From DAOLCO01 sp964612555 (lineage in GTDB: Bacteria; Bdellovibrionota_C; UBA2361; SZUA-149; DAOLCO01): 64,000 nucleotides of DNA. The DNA lies in the NCBI GenBank assembly GCA_964612555.1, contig CAZTBW010000004.1:62001-126000 (forward strand), given 5' to 3'. The notes below the pieces were generated by a model, which saw only the letters and a program-made list of their open reading frames with translations, was not told the origin of the DNA and made no database searches. Made by a program: the position numbers and the translations under genes. This document shows positions 18,717 to 28,276 of the stretch, piece by piece. The first letter of the stretch is position 1. Each line of letters starts with the position of its first letter.

Positions 18717-20003
18717 ATGCCCAGCGCCAGAATACCCTGTCCCAAGATACCCAGCCTAACCTCTTCTTCAGAAAGGAAAGAAAGATACCTTCAATTATAT
18801 GATTTTCTTTTATCTTACAAGGACATTTGGAGTATTGAGGTAATTCATGAACCTTCTATTACCCTGACAAAATATCCGGAGCAATGGGTAAAATTCATAG
18901 AAAAACTTTCAGATGAAGAGCTATTTAAACTAAGTACACCCCAAGGAGCTTGGGATGAAATCCCTGGAAACTTTTATTCGTTCCTGAATACAATAAAAAG
19001 ACTGACCGATATTCCCCTGTTCGATAATGAAAAAAGCGCTCCCCCATTCCCCCTCCCTGCATATCAAAACCTTACTCCCAAAAAAAAGTATGAACTTGAA
19101 AGGATTTTCAACCATCTGCTTACCAACACCCACCTCCCCTACAAAAATTCAGTTATAGACTTCTGCGGGGGTGCCGGGTATATCGCCCGAACCCTGGCAC
19201 ATTACTGCAACACTCCATCAATCTCTCTTGATATTGACTGCGCGCTCCAAAAACGGGGTAAAGAAAAACATAAAAGATTTGTTCCACCTGCCGCAAAGGA
19301 TATTACCTTCATACCCCTTGATCTCTTGTCCGATTACACAACTATCAAGAAAGAACTTCCTCATCACTCACCCATTATTGGTGTTCACACCTGCGGGCAC
19401 CTCTCAGATATACAATTATCCCTAAGTAGAGACCTTGAATCTCCCTGGACTTTCAACGTAGGGTGCTGTTATTTCAAAACAGACAACCACACATACCACA
19501 CATCAACTCTGGCAAAGGCGCACCCCATACCATATACCGGCTACTCCTTGTTTCTTGCCGCAAGAGGACACGAGGTAAACCTGAGAGACTTCAAGTTTTC
19601 TCAAAGAGTAAAACGGTACCGCTATTTACTCCATCTTTTCTTACAGACAGAATTTGGACTGCAATTTGAAGCCGTCGGCAGTGTCCCTGAATCCATGTAT
19701 GAAAATGACTTTATATACTATGCAAAAGAAAGGTTACATTATCTTCTCTCAGAAGGAATCATCAGGGAAATGCCTGTTGATAAAACCATCTTGTCATTTC
19801 AAACCGACCAATCCATACAACACAAAGCACACTACATGAGAATGTGTAATTATATCCGATCACAATTCAGCAGGGTCCTGGAACTTACTATCGCACTTGA
19901 TCGCGCTATTTTTCTTGATGAAAACAACTTCAAGGTTACCATGGGAGAAATATTCGATTCCCGCATTTCACCCAGAAACATAGGCTTATTTGGATCGAGA
20001 TAA
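18717..20003 (+). CDS. METTL25/RRNAD1-like SAM methyltransferase (Methyltransf_32)
   Basis: 428 residues. SAM motif I is VIDFCGGAGYIA with Asp148. It is followed by SLDID, then HTCGH at 224-228 and NVGCCYF at 247-253; the last two are the distinctive signature of the Methyltransf_32 group, which includes eukaryotic METTL25 and RRNAD1. Bacterial members are poorly studied and the target (RNA or protein) is unknown. There is no signal peptide. The 3' end overlaps the convergent DUF192 gene by 18 bases. The ATG at 18717 has no good ribosome site and lies 15 bases from the divergent MFS start. Confidence 0.8.
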   Translation: MPSARIPCPKIPSLTSSSERKERYLQLYDFLLSYKDIWSIEVIHEPSITLTKYPEQWVKFIEKLSDEELFKLSTPQGAWDEIPGNFYSFLNTIKRLTDIPLFDNEKSAPPFPLPAYQNLTPKKKYELERIFNHLLTNTHLPYKNSVIDFCGGAGYIARTLAHYCNTPSISLDIDCALQKRGKEKHKRFVPPAAKDITFIPLDLLSDYTTIKKELPHHSPIIGVHTCGHLSDIQLSLSRDLESPWTFNVGCCYFKTDNHTYHTSTLAKAHPIPYTGYSLFLAARGHEVNLRDFKFSQRVKRYRYLLHLFLQTEFGLQFEAVGSVPESMYENDFIYYAKERLHYLLSEGIIREMPVDKTILSFQTDQSIQHKAHYMRMCNYIRSQFSRVLELTIALDRAIFLDENNFKVTMGEIFDSRISPRNIGLFGSR

Positions 20004-20492
20004 GACGCTCTCAGGACTGACCTTCATCACACTGCCAACCACAACCCCCCCTGATTTTGCACGACCCCCGTTAAGCTCCAGTACATAGGTGCAAGGGTAG
20101 ATGCTCTTTCTGGAAGTATGACTTAGAGGTGGCACATTGGGTATGATATGAACGACTTTCCCCTCAGCATCAATAAAAATCATATCAAGAGAGATGTAAG
20201 TATTTTTCATCCAGAAAGAGCGTTCTGACATTCCCTCAAAGACAAACAGCATGCCCTGATTTTGAGGCATAGACCTTCTACGCATCAAGCCACGTCTTGT
20301 CTCATCAGGTGTTTTTGCTACCTGAACATGAAATACTTCAGAAACGGTATCATCAGAAGAAACAAACTGAAGCGTAGCGTCTTTTCGTAATTCATCACTG
20401 TGACATGCACTGCAAAAAGAAATCACCCAAAACAGAAACAAGATACTGCCCCTTGAAACAAATCTTCTATGCACCGGATACATGACGATCAA
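19986..20492 (-). CDS. DUF192 lipoprotein
   Basis: 168 residues starting with TTG directly after the etfA stop (TGATTG); an ATG three codons on (20483) is an alternative. The N-terminus is a lipoprotein signal with lipobox-like SFCSAC. The rest is a DUF192 domain: VQVAKTPDETRRGLMRRRSMPQ is read in part, followed by GMLFVFEG, FWMKNTYISLDMIFID and the C-terminal LELNGGRA. DUF192 proteins are small secreted beta-barrels of unknown function. Position at the end of the etfBA run suggests co-transcription. It overlaps the convergent methyltransferase gene by 18 bases. Confidence 0.85.
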   Translation of the reverse strand: MIVMYPVHRRFVSRGSILFLFWVISFCSACHSDELRKDATLQFVSSDDTVSEVFHVQVAKTPDETRRGLMRRRSMPQNQGMLFVFEGMSERSFWMKNTYISLDMIFIDAEGKVVHIIPNVPPLSHTSRKSIYPCTYVLELNGGRAKSGGVVVGSVMKVSPESVLSRSK

Positions 20493-21464
20493 TCAGGATG
20501 CTGCTTTAAGCTTTTCAAGAAGTTCCGGAACTATGGTAAAAAGATCACCAACAATACCATAATCTGCCACTTCAAAGATGGGTGCTTCTTCATCCTTGTT
20601 AATTGCAACAATCACTTTAGAATCCTTCATCCCCGCAAGGTGCTGCACCGCCCCCGAAATTCCGATCGCAAAATACAGCTTGGGCGCAACTATCTTTCCG
20701 GTTTGTCCAACCTGCCAGTCATTAGGCACATACCCTGCATCAACCGCGGCACGACTTGCCCCAAGAGCGGCACCCAAATAGTCTGCCAGTGGATACAATA
20801 CCTTTTCAAAATTCTCAGTAGAACCAAGCGCTCTCCCTCCACTGACCACTACATCAGCATCACCCAATTCCGGGCGCTCACTCTCGACCGTATCAAAAGA
20901 AACAAACTCAGTATGGTTAACCGCAGGTACATCAACAGAAAGTTTCCTTACAGGAGCAGCACCTTGCCCTCCCACAGGAACATCAAATGCACTTTGTCGC
21001 ACCGTAGCTACTTTCTTCTCAGAATCAAGTGTTACTTCAGCTATTATATTTCCGGCATACATGGGACGAACAAACACCGCCCCTTCCTGAAAACCGATAA
21101 CATCACTCGCCTGAGCAGCATCAAGCGAAAATGCCACCTGAGGCATGAAATCTTTCCCCCTGGAGCTTGCCCCCGCAAGCACCAGATTTGCCTGAGTTTC
21201 TTCAGCTACTTTAAGAAGAACAGCAGAATATACCGGGGCAAGGTACTGAGAGAGTCCATCTGAAGAAACATAAAGTACTTCATCAAGACCATAGCCTGAC
21301 ACCTCCCCACTTAAAGACTCAACCTCTGAACCACCAAGAAGCACCCCGACGGCTTTAGCGTACCCATGACGGGACTTCGCTTCAAGGGCTGCACTGATAA
21401 CCGACAAAGATGACTTGGTAACACTGTCTTTTGTTGATTCAATATAAACCAGAACTGTACTCAT
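20493..21464 (-). CDS. etfA: Electron-transfer flavoprotein alpha subunit
   Basis: 323 residues. The C-terminal FAD-binding domain is clear: VVSGGRALGSTENF, LGASRAAVDAGY, QVGQTGKIVAP, and AIGISGAVQHLAGM near residues 200-290. The N-terminal Rossmann-like domain pairs with EtfB. The ETF heterodimer accepts electrons from acyl-CoA and other dehydrogenases and passes them to ETF-quinone oxidoreductase. It lies 11 bases after etfB and is immediately followed by the DUF192 gene. An antisense open frame of 264 codons over it is a shadow, not a gene. Confidence 0.95.
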   Translation of the reverse strand: MSTVLVYIESTKDSVTKSSLSVISAALEAKSRHGYAKAVGVLLGGSEVESLSGEVSGYGLDEVLYVSSDGLSQYLAPVYSAVLLKVAEETQANLVLAGASSRGKDFMPQVAFSLDAAQASDVIGFQEGAVFVRPMYAGNIIAEVTLDSEKKVATVRQSAFDVPVGGQGAAPVRKLSVDVPAVNHTEFVSFDTVESERPELGDADVVVSGGRALGSTENFEKVLYPLADYLGAALGASRAAVDAGYVPNDWQVGQTGKIVAPKLYFAIGISGAVQHLAGMKDSKVIVAINKDEEAPIFEVADYGIVGDLFTIVPELLEKLKAAS

Positions 21465-21475
21465 AGAGTATTCCT

Positions 21476-22237
21476 TTATAATACCTTAGCTTCTTCTTTC
21501 AAGAGGGTAACCAGCTCATCAACTGATGAGACTTTTTTTCCTGCCGAACGTGCCGGAGGTAATTGAAGTTTCTTCACATGGACTCTTTTCGGTGGAAGTT
21601 CTCCAAGACTGTCGAGCGCAATTTCCTCAAGAGGTTTTTTCTTTGCAGCAACGATATTAGGTAAAGACCTCAGACGTGGTTCATTAAGTCTGAGATCAGT
21701 ACTGACTACCGCAGGAAGTTGCAAACGAAGGGTTTCCAGACCTCCATCAACTTCTCTTGTAACCTTGATATGAGTCGAGCCACTTTCTATCTCAATTTTG
21801 GAAGCAAAAGTTGCCTGTGACAAAGAAAGCTCCGCTGCTATCCTTTGTGCGGTTTGATTAGAGTCAGAATCAATAGCTTGCTTGCCCATGATTATCAGAT
21901 CAAAGGTATCTTTTTTAAATAACTGAACGAGAATTTTAGCAACTTGTTCCGAGTCCAGCTCCTGATCAGTTACTACATGAATGGCACGATCTGCTCCAAT
22001 AGCAAGAGCACTTCTAATCTGTTCAGTCGCGGCAGGAACCCCGATACACACGATCACTACTTCAGAAAAATCTCCCTTTGCCTCTTTTATCCTTACTGCC
22101 TCTTCAACCGCAATCTCATCAAAGGTGTTAATGATCCACTTAAGGTTTGACTGGTCGATAGCGGTACTGTCACTGCCGGGTTTAACCTTGATCTGCCAGT
22201 CAGGAACTCTCTTGATCGGAACTAATATTTTTTTCAT
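21476..22237 (-). CDS. etfB: Electron-transfer flavoprotein beta subunit
   Basis: 253 residues, the usual length. The start KKILVPIKRVPDW, the conserved NTFDEIAVEEAVRIKE, and the AMP-binding GKQAIDSDSNQTAQ are all present. EtfB binds AMP and forms the ETF heterodimer with EtfA, shuttling electrons in the cytoplasm from fatty-acid or amino-acid oxidation to the quinone pool. It is the first gene of etfB-etfA-DUF192 and diverges from the J-domain gene across 217 bases that hold the likely promoters. Confidence 0.95.
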   Translation of the reverse strand: MKKILVPIKRVPDWQIKVKPGSDSTAIDQSNLKWIINTFDEIAVEEAVRIKEAKGDFSEVVIVCIGVPAATEQIRSALAIGADRAIHVVTDQELDSEQVAKILVQLFKKDTFDLIIMGKQAIDSDSNQTAQRIAAELSLSQATFASKIEIESGSTHIKVTREVDGGLETLRLQLPAVVSTDLRLNEPRLRSLPNIVAAKKKPLEEIALDSLGELPPKRVHVKKLQLPPARSAGKKVSSVDELVTLLKEEAKVL

Positions 22238-22454
22238 GCGAAATCTCTTCTAAAAATCCCTCTAAAAGTATTATTTTAAGCACCATAATGCCTTTAACAA
22301 TACTATATGGCTAAAAAATCAGTCCTGCAATAAATTATGACTTTAAATCACACTAATGAGGATACTTTAATGATGCACTCTAATCCAAATAGTTACATAA
22401 TCCAGACTTCAGAATAAAAAGAATGGTCAAATTGGCATATTATTACAATCAGAA

Positions 22455-23486
22455 ATGAAACTTTCCCAAAACTACTATTCTATCCTCGGCGTAGAGAGTG
22501 ACGCCACTGAAAGAGAAATTCTGAATGCCTACAGAGCCAGAATCAGAGTACTTCATCCCGATGTCAATAAGAGTCTCAACGCGGAAAAAGATTTCATGGA
22601 ACTGCATAAAGCCTATGAGACCTTAAGCAATCCGGAAAAAAGAGCAGAATATGATTGCTCAATCGGGATTCTCGACAAAAATTCAGCCTTTAAAGAGTTC
22701 GCTGCCGCATCCGAATCTATCCGCAAGGAAATAACTCACGGCACCGAGGAAGAAGAGTCTGATGAAGAGTATTTTGACAACACTCCCATACATGAGACTC
22801 TAAGTAACAGGAGAAGGAGACAGACATCCGGAATCAGCACCATCTTTAATCTTTTCAAATCTAAAGACTCCTCACAGGAAGGAACCTCCCAGGATTTTTC
22901 TTCCGGAAGTTTTGCAGCAAAACCAAACAGAGTAAAAAAACTCAGTAAAGATGAGCTCTTTGGTGAAAGGAAATATAATTTCAGCATTGATGCACTTGAG
23001 TCCATACTGGGCACAGAACGTCAATTGATTATCAAGGATGAGGGCAATAAAGAAAAAAAAATCATTGTTAAAATTCCAAAGGGAATAAAAAATAACAGCA
23101 CTCTTCAAATCCCGGTTCAAACCACAATTGAAACCAAACCCAGAGTACATATCTCAATCGTTGACCACCCCTATTTAAAACGGGACGAACTTGATCTTAC
23201 TTTACTTGTGCCATTTCACAAAAAAGAAACACGTCAGGAGGAAACGGCACTCATTTTTACTGCGAGCGCCGAAATAAAAATCACCATCCCCAAAGAAAGC
23301 CTGAAAGCACTAAGAATTAAAAATCACGGGCTAAAGGACGAAAAGAGCGGTCAACAGGGTGACTTCATGGTGTTACCTGTCCTTTCTGCTGAGTACGTGG
23401 ACGAGGATGATTCCATAACTGAAAAAGAATTCAAATCAAGAAGATTACAGGCATACACCCTGCTAAAACCCCTTCATCAGATTTAA
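22455..23486 (+). CDS. DnaJ-type co-chaperone without zinc finger (CbpA-like)
   Basis: 343 residues. An N-terminal J domain (about 5-70) carries the HPD motif in LHPDVNK. A charged linker of about 80 residues with no Cys-rich zinc-finger repeats follows, then a DnaJ C-terminal substrate-binding region (about 170-340, VDHPYLKRDELDLTLLVPF). It would stimulate a DnaK ATPase in the cytoplasm. The missing zinc finger and Gly/Phe segment mean it is a class II or specialised J protein rather than canonical DnaJ. It is monocistronic in this window. Confidence 0.88.
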   Translation: MKLSQNYYSILGVESDATEREILNAYRARIRVLHPDVNKSLNAEKDFMELHKAYETLSNPEKRAEYDCSIGILDKNSAFKEFAAASESIRKEITHGTEEEESDEEYFDNTPIHETLSNRRRRQTSGISTIFNLFKSKDSSQEGTSQDFSSGSFAAKPNRVKKLSKDELFGERKYNFSIDALESILGTERQLIIKDEGNKEKKIIVKIPKGIKNNSTLQIPVQTTIETKPRVHISIVDHPYLKRDELDLTLLVPFHKKETRQEETALIFTASAEIKITIPKESLKALRIKNHGLKDEKSGQQGDFMVLPVLSAEYVDEDDSITEKEFKSRRLQAYTLLKPLHQI

Positions 23487-23560
23487 ACTGCGGCAGAACC
23501 CCCAGATCCAGAAACACAGTTCCAGAACCCCAGCCTGATACACAGTACACTGATTACTAC

Positions 23561-24409
23561 CTATAAGGCAGGTGCATCCGGAGCGTATCTTCCAAGAAAA
23601 TCAAGCACCGTTTGAGCTCTCACATTGGTGTATAAAGTAATGTCACCCGGACGGCAGATTTGATCAGGTCTGACCCCGGGAGCACTTTGTGAAACAACTC
23701 CCGTAACAACTCTCGACCCTGAACGCCCAACCACAAGCGGACCTCCCGAATCACCCTGACAAGGATGTGACTGATTACCCTCAAATCGCACAGTAATATG
23801 ATTCTGATCAACTCCCGCAACTATGACATTTCCCGCCCTGGGTCGGGCATCCAGAGAACCCGGGGAGGTTTCACCAAAACCACCAACAGACGCCTCTTCA
23901 CCCACCCGAGGACTTTCTGAAATCAAAATGGGCATAGGAGAAATCCCCATTGCCTCCGCGCTGAAAACGATCGCAATATCATCAAAACCAACAACCCCAC
24001 CACCCACTACTTCGTCACGATAGGTAGAGGGAAACACATAACGGGAAGCAGACACATTACCGGCAGTTGTCTGAATAGTGATACCAAGAATAGTACCCTC
24101 CACACAATGAGCTGCGGTAAGCACCTTGTCATTATCAATGATAGCACCTGAACAGATACTGGTTCCGCGCAAGGAATTTATCAAAAGACGCACAAGGGGG
24201 CTGTTCTCAGAGGCAACCGTACAGACCTCACCATTTGCAATTTTTTCCCGGGCAAAATTAAATGCAGCACAGGCATTCTGCTGGGACACATTACCGGATG
24301 AAGAATCACCATCTTTATCACTGTCACTACTACAGGCAAAAACTGAAAAAACCAGATAAAGTAATACAAGAACGCTTTTTAATCTCATATTCATTGGTGT
24401 CATATTCAT
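23561..24409 (-). CDS. Trypsin-like (S1) serine protease lipoprotein
   Basis: 282 residues. The signal peptide ends in lipobox VFAC, followed by Ser/Asp-rich linker residues typical of surface lipoproteins. The S1 triad is intact: His in LTAAHC, Asp in FDDIAIV, Ser in GDSGGP, with paired cysteines around His and Ser. Residues near the C-terminus (GVRPDQICRPGDITLYTNV) close the fold. Trypsin-like proteases of this type are common in predatory and environmental deltaproteobacterial-type bacteria. Alternative ATG codons a few residues downstream may be used. It is transcribed alone. Confidence 0.9.
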   Translation of the reverse strand: MNMTPMNMRLKSVLVLLYLVFSVFACSSDSDKDGDSSSGNVSQQNACAAFNFAREKIANGEVCTVASENSPLVRLLINSLRGTSICSGAIIDNDKVLTAAHCVEGTILGITIQTTAGNVSASRYVFPSTYRDEVVGGGVVGFDDIAIVFSAEAMGISPMPILISESPRVGEEASVGGFGETSPGSLDARPRAGNVIVAGVDQNHITVRFEGNQSHPCQGDSGGPLVVGRSGSRVVTGVVSQSAPGVRPDQICRPGDITLYTNVRAQTVLDFLGRYAPDAPAL

Positions 24410-24497
24410 TACCGGTGCCCCAATATCTTTTTAAATTTACAGATAGGTTTTTATTACAATTTGTAGATTAAAACAACGCAATTAAAGATACGCCGTA

Positions 24498-25223
24498 TTA
24501 TTTTTTACCTACATATGCGTAAGCTATACCACCAAAAAAAGATCGGTAATTAACATCTTTAAATCCTTTTTTTCTCATATGTTCACAAAAAACCCTCCCA
24601 CAGGGGAACCTGAGAGATGTTTCAGGTAAATACGTATAGGCATCCTTATTACCCGACACCAGTCCTCCGAGAAAAGGCATGATGTATTTTGAATAAAATG
24701 AGAAAAAAGGTCTAATCAAGGGAGACTCAGGAGTACCAAACTCGAGCACCAGAAGTGTGCCACCATCTTTAAGTACCTCTCTTATTTTCTCCAGGCAAAG
24801 TTCATAATCATCCACATTTCTTATTCCGAACCCTATGGTACATGCATCAAATGTCCGTTCCTTAAACGGAAGACTGAGCGCATCTCCCTGTAGCACATAA
24901 AATGGTTCCTTCCCTTCCCCTCTATACTGCTCGCTATAGTCGGCTACTTTACTTTTCTTGAGATTTGCAAGACGCAACATCGAATGAACAAAATCCAGCC
25001 CGATGATCACACTGTCCCTATGGAGTTTTCTCCTGAGCGCAACACAGAAATCACCGGTTCCACAACAGATATCCAGCACATTTGCAGGATATTTTCCATG
25101 AAGTCCCGCAAACACCAGAGAAGCACGCCTCCACAGGCGATGCACTCCGAAACTGAGCACATCATTTCCCCGATCATATGATCGGGAAATCGAGGCAAAC
25201 ATATCATGGACTGCTTTACTCAT
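24498..25223 (-). CDS. ubiE: UbiE/MenG quinone C-methyltransferase
   Basis: 241 residues, normal for the family. Motif I reads VLDICCGTGDF, the post-motif region FKERTFDACTIGFGIRNV is diagnostic for UbiE/MenG, and the last segment FKDVNYRSFFGGIAYAYVG matches the family end. It methylates the quinone ring in menaquinone or ubiquinone biosynthesis in the cytoplasm or on the membrane. Sequence alone does not say which quinone. It diverges from the next gene by 54 bases. Confidence 0.93.
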   Translation of the reverse strand: MSKAVHDMFASISRSYDRGNDVLSFGVHRLWRRASLVFAGLHGKYPANVLDICCGTGDFCVALRRKLHRDSVIIGLDFVHSMLRLANLKKSKVADYSEQYRGEGKEPFYVLQGDALSLPFKERTFDACTIGFGIRNVDDYELCLEKIREVLKDGGTLLVLEFGTPESPLIRPFFSFYSKYIMPFLGGLVSGNKDAYTYLPETSLRFPCGRVFCEHMRKKGFKDVNYRSFFGGIAYAYVGKK

Positions 25224-25277
25224 TGAATCCTGTTATAAATTAAAAACGTATGTTATAGAGCCCAGTATTAGCATGAA

Positions 25278-26306
25278 ATGTCCCTAACTCAAATTATCAA
25301 AGATTTTCTCTTCATGGCTTTCAGAAGAATCCTCAAGAAAAAGAAGAACAATAAAAAAGTCGACCCTCCCGACGCTTCACCGAAAAAACAGGTTCTCGTA
25401 CCTGAAAAAAATGGCAGCCTCCTCGGCAGTAACAGTGAAATCAGGATTTCAAAATCAGGAAATATTATTCAAAGGCTGTATCGGGACAAGGCACATGGCA
25501 TGGCAACAGTCGGGTTATGGTTTCCTCTCTTTGCCGGAGCATGGCTTGTTTCAGGAGTGGTCTTAAAAAATCTTTTACTCCTTTCTCTTTGCACAACCCC
25601 CTTAATCCTGATTCACCTCAGCGCCCACCTGAAAGAAATCAGGGAAGTTCCTTTCAGAAAAGAACTTGAAATACTTCTGGTAGTACTGGCAGTAGCAGTT
25701 CCCCTGTTTATTTTTAACAGATATGGAAATTTACTACTCCCAATTTCCAGTGGTCTGGCAAATCTGTTCTATCTCTACATAAAACATAGACCCCCTACTA
25801 CCACCACCCAATCTATAACGCAGAGCCTCCTCTGTTTCATGTTCCCGGGCTTGCTTGCTGAGATTGGAGTACTTTCACAAATGCATACCATTGAAAATCC
25901 GGATATTAACAAAGCATACATAGGGTACAGCATCCTTGGCATTATACCAGGCAGTGTTCTTGCTGCCCGGGAATTACTGTTACAATATCCGATTTTTCAA
26001 AAAGCCCGCTGGACACTATCAGTACAGACAATGAATAAAAAAGGTGAGCCTGTCAGTCGTCCGGGAAGTTTTACCAGACTCGTAGTAATAACAATGATTC
26101 TTGGTCCTGCTTTTCCTGCACTGCAACTTCCCTTCAACCTCATTCCCGACAGCTTTCTACTTGCCTCCCTTGCCTTTATCTACCTTCCCAAAATCGCCCA
26201 GAAAATCCAGGATTCACCGGATAACCACCCATCCCAAGCCATTCATCTTGCAAATCTGGGGCTTGCTTTGGGAATCACAATGTTTATTGCAGCTCTACTC
26301 ACCTAG
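25278..26306 (+). CDS. Unrecognised polytopic membrane protein
   Basis: 342 residues. A basic cytoplasmic stretch of about 85 residues (poly-Lys KKKKNNKK) precedes eight or so hydrophobic segments starting near residue 80. No UbiA Asp motif, transporter signature or catalytic motif is found. It lies 54 bases from the divergent ubiE gene and its last 12 bases overlap the convergent GT-C-like gene. Function is unknown. Confidence 0.65.
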   Translation: MSLTQIIKDFLFMAFRRILKKKKNNKKVDPPDASPKKQVLVPEKNGSLLGSNSEIRISKSGNIIQRLYRDKAHGMATVGLWFPLFAGAWLVSGVVLKNLLLLSLCTTPLILIHLSAHLKEIREVPFRKELEILLVVLAVAVPLFIFNRYGNLLLPISSGLANLFYLYIKHRPPTTTTQSITQSLLCFMFPGLLAEIGVLSQMHTIENPDINKAYIGYSILGIIPGSVLAARELLLQYPIFQKARWTLSVQTMNKKGEPVSRPGSFTRLVVITMILGPAFPALQLPFNLIPDSFLLASLAFIYLPKIAQKIQDSPDNHPSQAIHLANLGLALGITMFIAALLT

Positions 26307-28217
26307 TTCACTACTCTTTAGCTTGTAAAGACCTTCTACTTTTGTTGAAGAAAGCTGCCCCATTTTTAAAAACCCGGGGAGATCATTAAAGAACGTAGCA
26401 TCATGAGGGTCTTTATACACATAGTCGGGACAAACATCAGGTTTTCTGCATGCAAGTAAAGATTTCAGATTACTATTCAGAGCCCTCCTTTCTGAATACT
26501 CTATCGCATGACTGTGCAGCCAGCCATCATACCCCACATACTGTCTTCTACCGGCGACAGTAACCACACTCTTGTGCAGGGGTGCACTTGCAATGATAGT
26601 ATCAGGAGGAGTTTCATTTCTTATTTCTGAAACTTTTTTGAGTTCACTCTCACTATAGATCACTGAGTAGTTTCCCTTAGACCAGATCATCAAAGTTTCA
26701 AACCCCGAAGGTGCAAGGCTTATCAAGAAACAGAAAAATAAGGGCAACGAAGAGTATCCAAAATGGCGCTGCAAAGAAATTAAAATGACAAAAAGCCCGA
26801 TAAAAGCTTTAAGAGTATCCCACTCCCATACACTTAGTTGTAAAAAATTAAAGAGCAGAAAAAAAAGAACCAGCGGAATTGCAAAGACCACACCTGAAGC
26901 CCATAATATAAAAGGAATTATTACAATCCATATACCAAGATTCAAAACCCACATCATCAGATGCTTCATAAATGACACCTGAAACCACTCAGGGAGAAAA
27001 GAGTAAGACCAGCCCAGAGTAGAGCCTCTTAAGGTAGATGCCATCCAGACCGAGGGAAACTCTATCATACCCGATTTTGAGCCGTATAAAATTAAAACCG
27101 GAAGCGAGAAACACAGAACTGACAGAGAAAACACAAAAAAAGTTTTCTTATATTGCAACTCACCATAATTTTTTAAGGCAAGCAGAAACAATACCGCTCC
27201 AAGATAAGCAATACCGACTCCAACAATATGAAAATGACACAATAATCCAACGGCAAGAGAAAAAGCGATTAACAGCAATAAAGAGTAAGTAATTTTCTGC
27301 TCTCTGCTATCTCCTGAAACAAGTTTTCCGGCTGCAAGCATTTCAAAAAAAAGACAAAGACTGGAAGCTGAAACAAGAAGACCCAACAAACTGCTCCTTT
27401 GAGTAACCCAGATCGTACTTAAAAAAACCGTAACAGGATACCCCCTGCCAAGATAATTATGAGATAACTGCCCTTCAAGACCGGGAACAGAAACACCAAT
27501 CTGAGATAAAAACACAGGCATACTTCCACCTGAAAAAAGCAGCACCCAGGGTAATATTCCATACACCCTTTTCCTGAAAAGAAAGAACACCCCCATCCAT
27601 ACAAGCACCCATTGAAATAAAAAAACAAAAGAAAGCGATTTCCAGTCCGGAGAAAAAGACCAGAGGAGTGCAGACCAGAAGTTAATTAAAAATGGATAGG
27701 AAAGCTCCTTCCCGGGGAATATATGATACTCCTGAAGCATTCCGTTTGAAAAAACCATATTGGCAATCATCCCAAGATGAAAAGGAAGATCACCATAATT
27801 ATTCACCCATAGAGTCCTTATGCCTTTATCTGCATCAAAAATTGAGACTCCAAGTGCAAGGACAACAGTAAAAAAACTGACAAAAGAAAAGTCTATAGTA
27901 CTCAGAAGTGATATTTTTTTCACTGCGGTGTGTTTCTTTATTTCCTTAAAAGACAGGGATGTGAGTAAAATAAAAGAAAGAACAAATCCGCTAGAAAGTG
28001 TCAGACCGAAAAACACAAGTACCCAGGACAGTAAAAGATGAAGCAACAATCCAAGTGTCCAGAAAAAAACCTTATAAGTATCATTCACGCATGAAATATT
28101 ATTATTTTTATCAGATGAAAAAAACTTAAACACACAGCGAAAGGAAACTTCCCCGTACACTCGATAAAACAGAGGGGGTAAAAATAAAAAAATTAAAAAT
28201 ACTATCAGGTTCAACAA
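26295..28217 (-). CDS. Large polytopic membrane protein, GT-C glycosyltransferase-like
   Basis: 640 residues with about 12-14 transmembrane segments and a soluble C-terminal tail of about 120 residues. After TM4 a loop reads NNYGDLPFHLGMIAN, which resembles the Asp-containing first loop of GT-C enzymes (PMT/ArnT type) that use lipid-linked sugars. No closer family is recognised. It is placed in the inner membrane. Its 3' end overlaps the convergent neighbour by 12 bases, and its start lies 59 bases from divergent ppc. The GT-C idea is inference from layout and the Asp loop. Confidence 0.65.
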   Translation of the reverse strand: MLNLIVFLIFLFLPPLFYRVYGEVSFRCVFKFFSSDKNNNISCVNDTYKVFFWTLGLLLHLLLSWVLVFFGLTLSSGFVLSFILLTSLSFKEIKKHTAVKKISLLSTIDFSFVSFFTVVLALGVSIFDADKGIRTLWVNNYGDLPFHLGMIANMVFSNGMLQEYHIFPGKELSYPFLINFWSALLWSFSPDWKSLSFVFLFQWVLVWMGVFFLFRKRVYGILPWVLLFSGGSMPVFLSQIGVSVPGLEGQLSHNYLGRGYPVTVFLSTIWVTQRSSLLGLLVSASSLCLFFEMLAAGKLVSGDSREQKITYSLLLLIAFSLAVGLLCHFHIVGVGIAYLGAVLFLLALKNYGELQYKKTFFVFSLSVLCFSLPVLILYGSKSGMIEFPSVWMASTLRGSTLGWSYSFLPEWFQVSFMKHLMMWVLNLGIWIVIIPFILWASGVVFAIPLVLFFLLFNFLQLSVWEWDTLKAFIGLFVILISLQRHFGYSSLPLFFCFLISLAPSGFETLMIWSKGNYSVIYSESELKKVSEIRNETPPDTIIASAPLHKSVVTVAGRRQYVGYDGWLHSHAIEYSERRALNSNLKSLLACRKPDVCPDYVYKDPHDATFFNDLPGFLKMGQLSSTKVEGLYKLKSSELGE

Positions 28218-28276
28218 TAATTACCTAAGGAATATTAGCATTTGAATTATGTACCGATGACGGATACAGTACTAGC

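Noticed and set aside
20469..21263. 264-codon open frame on the plus strand over etfA
   Set aside because: Entirely antisense to a clear etfA gene; translation is basic, His/Arg-rich and has no domain or ribosome site.
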